Shown here one piece after another: positions 6,106 to 11,217 of a stretch of DNA of 11,217 nt. The translations under genes were made by a program, and so were the position numbers. Location of the stretch: contig DRKH01000072.1 of assembly GCA_011051825.1 (NCBI GenBank), positions 1 through 11,217 on the forward strand. The letters run 5' to 3'. Under the pieces are notes generated by a model that saw only the letters and a list, made by a program, of their open reading frames with translations, was not told the DNA's origin and ran no database searches. Numbering within the stretch: position 1 is the stretch's first letter; every line of letters begins with the position of its first letter. Origin of the DNA: Desulfobulbus sp. (GTDB lineage: Bacteria; Desulfobacterota; Desulfobulbia; Desulfobulbales; Desulfobulbaceae).

Positions 6106-7106
6106 GGATTATCCCGGTCGCTTATGTCTATATTCTGGCCACATGTTTCCGCGTGCTTTGCCCAGGGAGCGAGTTCGGCAACAGCCAGGCCAGTGAAACC
6201 GGGCCTCTCCCCTGCCGGATGAGCGCCAAAGAAAAGATATATCTTGGAGTCATGTATAACATTGAAGGGGGAACAGAGCTTTTTTTCATCAAAACTGCCG
6301 GGGCCTCCACCGCGTATCACGGGTTTTCTGGTAACTCTCTGCCAGCAGATCAGGTTCGATGATGCAGCAAGACCGGCCGCAAGCCGTCCTCTGAAATCCA
6401 TTCCTTCGTAAAAGGCATAAAAGAGATCGCCTGCTCTGAAGAAATTCAGTAGTATTGCACCATGTGAATCCCAACTTCCCTGTGTTCCTGGCCTGAAGAT
6501 GGGATTGTGTTGATATCTTCGCCAGTTCAGCAGGTCTTCGGAAAATGCCAGGCCTGTTGAAAATTTTTTTCCATCGAAACCCGAGTAAAATAGCCAGTAA
6601 CTGCCATTTATCCGGTAGATCAAAGGAGCAAGCAGACCGGTCGAATCGAAATCACCAGCTTTTCCGGTAGGAGTGAATACGGGATTGAACGGCCAGGAGC
6701 GGACTCCTCCCTTCCATCCGTTTTCAAGTCGCACCAAGCCAAATGATTGTGTCTCAAAGGTGTTGAACAGCCTTCTCCCCTCATGGATCAGGTGCCAACG
6801 GTCCTGCGCATCTTTAACTACCCATGCCCCGTCAACATTGGCGTGATGCCATGTACCGCTGTCGCCCGTCTGGATCAGGGGGCTGTTGTTCACTTTTTGC
6901 CAATGAATCAGGTCGGAGGAGATTGCCTGGCCTATGCCCCAGTAGGTGCCGTTACGGGAATAACCGGTATAGAAATTATAAAAAGAACCATTTTGCTTAA
7001 AAATACGCGGGTTGGCGGCAACTTCTTCATCCCAGCTTCCTGGCGGCCCAGGAGAGAGCACGGGTATGCTGATTTTTTTCAGACTGTTAAAAGGGATTCG
7101 AACCAT
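6096..7106 (-). CDS. Five-bladed beta-propeller protein, glycoside hydrolase-like (GH43/GH32/GH130-type)
   Basis: The 336 residues contain five repeats of a blade signature: PPGSWDEEVAANPRIF (21-36), DSGTWHHANVDGAWVV (82-97), AGDFDSTGLLAPLIY (150-164), QGSWDSHGAILL (209-220) and GPGSFDEKKLCSPF (268-281). They are interleaved with SSDLIHWQK (63-71), SEDLLNWRR (189-197) and SSNLICWQR (249-257), plus aromatic strands such as YWLFYSGFDGK. This is the pattern of five-bladed propeller glycosidases and phosphorylases, with Asp and Glu residues in the blade motifs that could be catalytic. There is no signal peptide, so it should be cytoplasmic, unlike typical secreted hydrolases. Its place directly before the GT9 gene suggests work on a biosynthetic intermediate: trimming, phosphorolysis or glycan binding. 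Substrate unknown. Confidence 0.75.
   Translation of the reverse strand: MVRIPFNSLKKISIPVLSPGPPGSWDEEVAANPRIFKQNGSFYNFYTGYSRNGTYWGIGQAISSDLIHWQKVNNSPLIQTGDSGTWHHANVDGAWVVKDAQDRWHLIHEGRRLFNTFETQSFGLVRLENGWKGGVRSWPFNPVFTPTGKAGDFDSTGLLAPLIYRINGSYWLFYSGFDGKKFSTGLAFSEDLLNWRRYQHNPIFRPGTQGSWDSHGAILLNFFRAGDLFYAFYEGMDFRGRLAAGLAASSNLICWQRVTRKPVIRGGGPGSFDEKKLCSPFNVIHDSKIYLFFGAHPAGERPGFTGLAVAELAPWAKHAETCGQNIDISDRDNPCI
6108..6118 (-). repeat. 11-base repeat ACCGGGATAAT before two neighbouring start codons
   Basis: ACCGGGATAAT on the - strand lies 2 bases before the ATG of the GT9 gene (6108-6118) and occurs again immediately before the ATG of the propeller gene (7107-7117). It contains GGGA, a weak Shine-Dalgarno match. 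The first copy also encodes DRDN in the C-terminus of the propeller protein. It may be a shared translation-initiation signal or a trace of local duplication. Confidence 0.45.
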
Positions 7107-7192
7107 ATTATCCCGGTATTACCAGATGCTATTACTATTTTTTTAAATGAGGTCGGCCGGGGCCGGCATTTGGTGGATTGCCTGTTGCTGCC

Positions 7193-8644
7193 CTACAGTG
7201 ATAACATTGTCTTTTTTGCTATGAAATAACCTGCCTGCAGCAGGTCTCTGATTTTTCGGCTTTTACTGAACTTTCTTATCTCTTCACGGGCCATTAAGCC
7301 AACATGATCCCATCCTCGTTTTTTTATTATAGAGTCAAAGTTCCTGAAAAGAAATTTATTGTCGATTTCCTGATAGCCAAGGTTTTTTAATATTTTCCTG
7401 GTATCACGCTTGATTGATTGAATATCTTCAGGACCCCATTGGTCAGTTTTGATCCAGCATTTCATGCCCCCGGTTCTGTCCGGAGTATCAAAGTCGTCAG
7501 GGTCATCAGTGAGCAGCCAGTTGTTGTTTCTGCAGATTTTCTCAAAATTAGTGTACGGAACAGGCTGTGCTACACTGATCATGAGGTCGTCCGCCTTCAG
7601 GGAACCTGCAAACTCGATGGTTGAGCGCATTTCCTCCAATGTCTCGCCCGGGATGCCGATCATGAAAAATACTGTTACCTCAAGGCGTTCTCTATTGCAC
7701 CATTGGACAACATGCCTGACTTTTTCCAGGTCGATTTTTTTGTTGAGCAGCTCAATTACCCGCTGTGATCCGGATTCTGCTCCTATATTGATATGAACAC
7801 ACCCCGCCTGTTTCATCTGTTTGATGATCTCACGATCCAGGGTGTTAACCCGGCACAGCGCATGCCAGCGAATTTTCAGATCTTCCTCGATGAGCCGGTT
7901 ACATAAGTTATTCAGCCAGTTTCTGCTCACAGAGATGTCATTGTCCTGGAAAAAGACATGGTCAATGCCATAATCTTTTTTCAATTCCTTTAACTCGGCT
8001 ACCACATTTTCAACACTGCGGCGCCGGTAGGGGCCTGCGATTTTTCTCAAGGCCGGCATACAGTTAATGCAGGCATAAGGACAGCTTCTGGAGGCAATAG
8101 GTGTGGCAAGCCCCGAATAATAATTGCTGCGGTCGAACAGGTCCCAGTCTGGAAAGGGCAAGGAGTCCAGATCCGTCAGGACAGGTCTAGGCCTGTTGCG
8201 TACCGGCTGCCCATTTTTCTTCCAGACGATTCCCGGAATGTCTGAAAGATCTCTGTGCCCGGTTTCAAGCCTTCTGACCACTTCCAGCATGGTGTGTTCT
8301 CCTTCTCCAATGCAAACCATGTCTATGGAGTCAACTCTGATGACTTCATCCGGAACAACCGTGGGATGAGGGCCACCTGTCGCTACAAAGGCCTCCGGGT
8401 TGTTTTCCTTGACTTTGCCTGTCAGCCTCCTGACCTCCTGGAACGTCCTGGTGGTACAATAAAAACCTACAATGTCAGCATCCCGGGAGGCCTCAAGGAA
8501 GTCTGATTCAGACTGATACATAAGATCAAAACCGGATATTTCCAAGTAGCCATGCTTTTTCAGCATGGCGGAAATATAGGCCAACCCTAGAATGAATCCA
8601 CCGTTTCCGGCCTTTGAAACGGGAGAGACAAGAACGATTTTCAT
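7193..8644 (-). CDS. Radical SAM enzyme with N-terminal B12-binding-type domain
   Basis: The ATG at 8644 has GGAGA 8 bases upstream; an in-frame TTG at 8671 is less likely. In the 483-residue protein, residues 1-~135 (MKIVLVSPVSK, ADIVGFYCTTRTFQEV, VATGGPHPTVVPDEV, VCIGEGEHTMLEVV) form the Rossmann-like B12-binding-type domain. The DxHxxG cobalamin ligand motif is absent. A linker (SDIPGIVWKKNGQPV, LDSLPFPDWDLF) leads to the radical SAM core with CPYACINC (C188, C192, C195), which binds the 4Fe-4S cluster. HVFFQDND (229-236), INIGAESGSQRVIELLNKK (285-303) and VTVFFMIGIPGE (323-334) are further core motifs. Relatives perform methylations, ring rearrangements or other radical modifications. In this cluster it probably modifies a sugar or lipid carrier; the exact reaction is open. 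Confidence 0.88.
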   Translation of the reverse strand: MKIVLVSPVSKAGNGGFILGLAYISAMLKKHGYLEISGFDLMYQSESDFLEASRDADIVGFYCTTRTFQEVRRLTGKVKENNPEAFVATGGPHPTVVPDEVIRVDSIDMVCIGEGEHTMLEVVRRLETGHRDLSDIPGIVWKKNGQPVRNRPRPVLTDLDSLPFPDWDLFDRSNYYSGLATPIASRSCPYACINCMPALRKIAGPYRRRSVENVVAELKELKKDYGIDHVFFQDNDISVSRNWLNNLCNRLIEEDLKIRWHALCRVNTLDREIIKQMKQAGCVHINIGAESGSQRVIELLNKKIDLEKVRHVVQWCNRERLEVTVFFMIGIPGETLEEMRSTIEFAGSLKADDLMISVAQPVPYTNFEKICRNNNWLLTDDPDDFDTPDRTGGMKCWIKTDQWGPEDIQSIKRDTRKILKNLGYQEIDNKFLFRNFDSIIKKRGWDHVGLMAREEIRKFSKSRKIRDLLQAGYFIAKKTMLSL

Positions 8645-8713
8645 GGCATTTCTCCAGATCGGGTCAGACAATCAAGGTAGCCATCGGGCAAAAGAGCCAG
8701 GGGTGAGTGGATA

Positions 8714-10090
8714 CTATATGTCCTGATCAGGGACACATACAGGGCAAAAATGTCTGCCTTCGCTATATCCGAGTTTTTCCAGGGTTTCCCTTATGGATCG
8801 GTAATTGGCCAGGCTGGTGACAAGAATGTAGTCAAGATCTTTCGCTGCAGCAGCTTCAGGCGGAATAATGGGTATGCCTTGAATACTTCCCTGAATGGAT
8901 GAATCTATGATGCATTCCCAATGAATTTGAGCACGAATTCGTTCAATAAAGGCACGGGTCGCGCCACCTGCGGTATAAAGAGCAATTCGGGCCTTCGGCC
9001 CAGGCTTGGAGCTGAGGCAAAAAAGTGCCCAGCTCCTGACCATGGAGTGAGAGGGAATTCTGTCTGCCGTTTCGGGAACGAGACGAATATGGAAACAATC
9101 CTGTTCAGAGGCAGAGGGGGAAAGTTCGCCGGCGCATGCAAGATGGATGCGCCTCACAAGATGTGCTCCTTCAACAATTCGTACTGTTACGGCGCCTGCG
9201 CAGTTTATTGTTATCGGCAACTGCGTGTTGCCGGATTTGTCGATATCAACAGTTTCTGAGCCTTGGCTGCTCATGCCTGCAAGAACCAGTCGGCAAGGGC
9301 CGTCAGATTCTATCTCCAGGGCAGATTTCATTGAAATCACGGGATATCCAAAGTTTTTTAGTGTTTCGGTAAGGAAATTGAATCGGGCCAGGTCTTCAAC
9401 GTGCATCTGGCGTTTCCAACGTGCGGCCAGTTGCGGGTCCGGGCGTATTCGTCCCCTGTAAAAGTCAGTCCTGGCAAGTGCTGGTTTCTGGTTCTGTGAA
9501 ATTCGTCTGGTCAGAGGTTCGAGCATTGCGGGAGAATAGGTACATTCAAGAAAATCGCACAATTTGGAAATGGTCTTGTCAGGCTGCAGTATCAGATCTT
9601 CATAGCGTATCCTGTGTATCCGATCCGGATATTCGGCCATAAGCCTTGTCATTATATTTCCCTGTTTCCGGAACTGGGACGGGAAAACTCCTATGCCGGT
9701 GCGGAGCATGGAAAGAAAAGTGTCTCTGGGGTCCCTCGTAAGGTGGACTATTTTGGCACCAGGATAGAGATCCTGCAGCAAGGGCATGTTTTCAGCATTT
9801 TTCTGTCCAATGACCTGGAGCCCCCACCTGCCTTTCTGGTCTGTAAGCGAGGCATTCCGGCCCGTAAGCGAGGCATTGAGTTGTCTCAGGGCGTTATGCC
9901 ACGCCTCTTTTTTTTCCTTTTTCGATCTGCCATTTTTATAATAGTGAATGAATTGATGCCCGGCTTCATGCATGAAGGGCAGCCAATGGCACTCCGGTGA
10001 AAGCCAGCAGTCAGATGCCTTGTTGATAATGTTTTCAAGCAGGGTCGTGCCGCTTCGGGGCAAACTGATCAGGAGAAAAGAGGGATCCAT
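8714..10090 (-). CDS. Sulfotransferase fused to a beta-rich segment and a C-terminal Rossmann-like domain
   Basis: This 458-residue protein starts at ATG 10090 (MDPSFLLISLPRSGTTLLEN), 4 bp after the preceding stop, with AGGA about 11 bases upstream. The 39 further in-frame residues up to 10207 lie inside the neighbouring gene and lack family similarity. Residues 1-~250 form the sulfotransferase domain: the 5'-phosphosulfate loop SLPRSGTTL (9-17), the 3'-phosphate region AKIVHLTRDPRDTFLSMLRTG (about 112-132) and RIRYEDLILQPDKTISKLCDFL (about 160-181). Residues ~260-360 look beta-rich with no motif I know. Residues ~368-446 (RIALYTAGGATRAF, ECIIDSS, GIPIIPPEAA, DYILVTSLANYRSIRETLEKLG) resemble a PglD-N-like Rossmann domain. 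It should transfer sulfate from PAPS to a glycan or lipid. A 7-residue tandem duplication (NASLTGR/NASLTDQ) lies at about 72-85. Confidence 0.82.
   Translation of the reverse strand: MDPSFLLISLPRSGTTLLENIINKASDCWLSPECHWLPFMHEAGHQFIHYYKNGRSKKEKKEAWHNALRQLNASLTGRNASLTDQKGRWGLQVIGQKNAENMPLLQDLYPGAKIVHLTRDPRDTFLSMLRTGIGVFPSQFRKQGNIMTRLMAEYPDRIHRIRYEDLILQPDKTISKLCDFLECTYSPAMLEPLTRRISQNQKPALARTDFYRGRIRPDPQLAARWKRQMHVEDLARFNFLTETLKNFGYPVISMKSALEIESDGPCRLVLAGMSSQGSETVDIDKSGNTQLPITINCAGAVTVRIVEGAHLVRRIHLACAGELSPSASEQDCFHIRLVPETADRIPSHSMVRSWALFCLSSKPGPKARIALYTAGGATRAFIERIRAQIHWECIIDSSIQGSIQGIPIIPPEAAAAKDLDYILVTSLANYRSIRETLEKLGYSEGRHFCPVCVPDQDI
9843..9877 (-). repeat. 21-base in-frame tandem duplication inside the sulfotransferase gene
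   Basis: GTAAGCGAGGCATT occurs at 9843-9856 and again at 9864-9877, spaced exactly 21 bases. On the coding strand this gives NASLTGR followed by NASLTDQ. The reading frame is kept, so the product is lengthened and not broken. Confidence 0.8.
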
Positions 10091-10094
10091 GATG

Positions 10095-10844
10095 TTATGT
10101 TTCCTGCGGAGCATCCTGAAATCCGAAGTAGTCCGGATTCCGTTCCAGAAAGGCTTCCAGGATTTCGATGTCCATCCGGTCATGAACATCCATGGCTTCG
10201 ATTGCATCTATTTCGTAGTAATAATGTTTTGGTCTGCCCGGAATACCGACGGTTGCCCTGGTAAAACCGGTATTCAGCAGCGGCTTGTAGAGTGGCGGAT
10301 AGTATTGCCTGTTCAAGCCCTGGCAATGCCAGATGGGAAAGAGGTAGCCGTCCGGATGCCCCAGCATGTACTGACCGTCGACTCGTGCAGCCGGATATAC
10401 GGCAGGCCAATTGTTTTCCGCTATCAAACGGTACATTCCGCTGAATGTAACGCTTCTGAGCATGCAGTTATTGCAGTTGAGGGAAAATGCGGTATCTGAA
10501 AGGAGATGAAACATCGTGATCCAGTCTCCGCAAAAGTCCGGTAGCGGCAGATCCAGATCATTGGCGACGTGTTCGGTTATCAGTCGCCAGGCACCCTGCA
10601 TGCTGAAACGCTTATCGCTGTAGCTGACAAGATGAGAAGGCCTCGGAATAACACGCCATCCGATGGCTTGAACGTATTCCGCAATTTCGTCGTCTTCGGT
10701 GAAGACATAGAGCATGTCCACGGTGCGGCTTTTTTTCAAAGACATCAGTGGCCAGTATATGAGAGGCCGGCCATGAAGCGGGTATTTGTTTTTTCCTTTC
10801 AGGGTTGAGCCCGAACCCCGTGCCCAGGTAATGCCTATGTTCAT
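10095..10844 (-). CDS. CMP-sialate synthetase-like (NeuA-type) cytidylyltransferase, divergent
   Basis: The ATG at 10844 follows AAGGGAG with 6 bases of spacing. In the 249 residues, ARGSGSTLKGKNKYPLHGRPLI (8-29) is the P-loop-like CTP-binding signature of the NeuA/KdsB family, FTEDDEIAEYVQAIGWRVIPRPSHL (48-72) the second typical block, and EIDAIEAMDVHDRMDIEILEAFLE (211-234) the 'ID...D' C-terminal block. The middle (about 105-160) is unusual: where relatives have a Q-P-T-S-P-L-R-like stretch, this protein has ITMFHLLSDTAFSLNCNNC. It may activate a nonulosonic or other acidic sugar, or an unusual alditol, with CTP in the cytoplasm. No neuB- or neuC-like gene is visible, so the substrate pathway is either outside the window or different. 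It is 15 bp behind the SPASM gene and 4 bp before the sulfotransferase gene. Confidence 0.75.
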   Translation of the reverse strand: MNIGITWARGSGSTLKGKNKYPLHGRPLIYWPLMSLKKSRTVDMLYVFTEDDEIAEYVQAIGWRVIPRPSHLVSYSDKRFSMQGAWRLITEHVANDLDLPLPDFCGDWITMFHLLSDTAFSLNCNNCMLRSVTFSGMYRLIAENNWPAVYPAARVDGQYMLGHPDGYLFPIWHCQGLNRQYYPPLYKPLLNTGFTRATVGIPGRPKHYYYEIDAIEAMDVHDRMDIEILEAFLERNPDYFGFQDAPQET

Positions 10845-10859
10845 GGAATACTCCCTTGT

Positions 10860-11217
10860 TTACTGTTCAAGATTCCGGGTATGGCCCATACGGTCCACTG
10901 GGACAATGCTCTTTTCGTCAAATATTCCGTAACGCGTCGCCCGCTCCTTTGTGGCATATCCGCGGCATAGATGACAGTGTTTTGAAATAGGGCCAGTGGT
11001 TTTCGGGACCGACGCTCTAACACGGCGGTAGTAATCGGACTTCCATGCCTTTCTGAAATCGTCTTCCAATAAGTTGCAGAGCCGGTTTGCTCTCAGAAAG
11101 CTGCGGTTATCGCTCATGAGGACGGCGCAGTCGATTACTGCGTCGCCGCCGATCATAATATATGGTTGTTGCCACTTGGAGCACATGGCCATGGGAGGCA
11201 AGCTGTTGATATGGCTC
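10860..11217 (-). CDS. SPASM-domain C-terminus of a radical SAM-type protein (5' end outside window)
   Basis: The frame is open to the window edge, so only the last 118 residues are seen. They show the SPASM pattern of auxiliary iron-sulfur domains: MCSKWQQPYIMIGGDAVIDC, where 'W..P.I..GG.V..C' is typical; then RLCNLLEDDFRKAWKSDYYRRVR, corresponding to the usual 'GNL.e.sf.eiW.s..y...R'; then KHCHLCRGY with a Cx2C pair. Complete relatives carry a radical SAM core with CxxxCxxC before this domain, which is inferred here. The GNL glycine is replaced (LCNLL), adding a cysteine. The gene appears to lead into the glycan cluster operon (15-bp gap to the NeuA-like gene), so it may act on a sugar, amino sugar or peptide precursor. 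Confidence 0.72.
   Translation of the reverse strand, partial: SHINSLPPMAMCSKWQQPYIMIGGDAVIDCAVLMSDNRSFLRANRLCNLLEDDFRKAWKSDYYRRVRASVPKTTGPISKHCHLCRGYATKERATRYGIFDEKSIVPVDRMGHTRNLEQ

Noticed and set aside
10091..10207. N-terminal extension of the sulfotransferase by 39 residues
   Set aside because: It overlaps the 3' end of the NeuA-like gene, and the translated stretch lacks family similarity; ATG 10090 gives the expected start just before the PAPS loop.
11024..11031. Second GGCGGTAG (ops-core) 8-mer
   Set aside because: It is inside the SPASM gene and on the non-coding strand, so it is probably chance; it also lowers the weight of the candidate at 4612-4623.
1..11217. CRISPR array, tRNA, rRNA or transposase gene
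   Set aside because: No regularly spaced short repeats, no cloverleaf or rRNA-like sequence, and no transposase or integrase motif was seen on either strand.

Overview
The window looks like part of a chromosome from a Desulfobacterota/deltaproteobacterium, probably of the Desulfuromonas/Geobacter type. This is inferred from the style of the left-hand genes (a CLC-type chloride channel with a CBS-CBS-TrkA_C tail, a very short four-cysteine protein, a DUF4388-Roadblock protein beside a second Roadblock protein) and from an interspersed palindrome of a kind I associate with that group. No rRNA, tRNA, transposase or CRISPR array is visible, and no taxonomic marker gene is present.

Left part (1-3192, all + strand, GC-rich): the 3' end of a CLC channel gene; a 64-residue cysteine-motif protein directly behind it; a translationally coupled pair of Roadblock/LC7 proteins, the first with an N-terminal DUF4388 domain and the second with a C-terminal helical 'GPVA' domain; and a small secreted protein of unknown function.

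Middle (3193-3703): a gene-free stretch between convergent genes. It holds a terminator-like hairpin and then two unrelated long imperfect palindromes side by side (3278-3457 and 3490-3682). They sit where strand, gene content and base composition all change.

Right part (3704-11217, all - strand, visibly lower GC): a tightly packed glycan-assembly cluster. Read in the direction of transcription it encodes the SPASM end of a radical-SAM-type protein (cut by the window edge), a divergent CMP-sialate-synthetase-like nucleotidyltransferase, a PAPS-type sulfotransferase fused to a beta-rich segment and a Rossmann-like domain, a B12-domain-type radical SAM enzyme, a five-bladed beta-propeller of glycoside-hydrolase type, a GT9 (heptosyltransferase-type) glycosyltransferase and, after a 311-bp gap, a GT2 glycosyltransferase. 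The gap carries an RfaH 'ops'-like element on the coding strand. Together the genes suggest synthesis of a modified, probably sulfated and acidic, surface glycan. The sugar, the acceptor and the radical chemistry cannot be read from the sequence. This cluster is the most likely place for undescribed biology.
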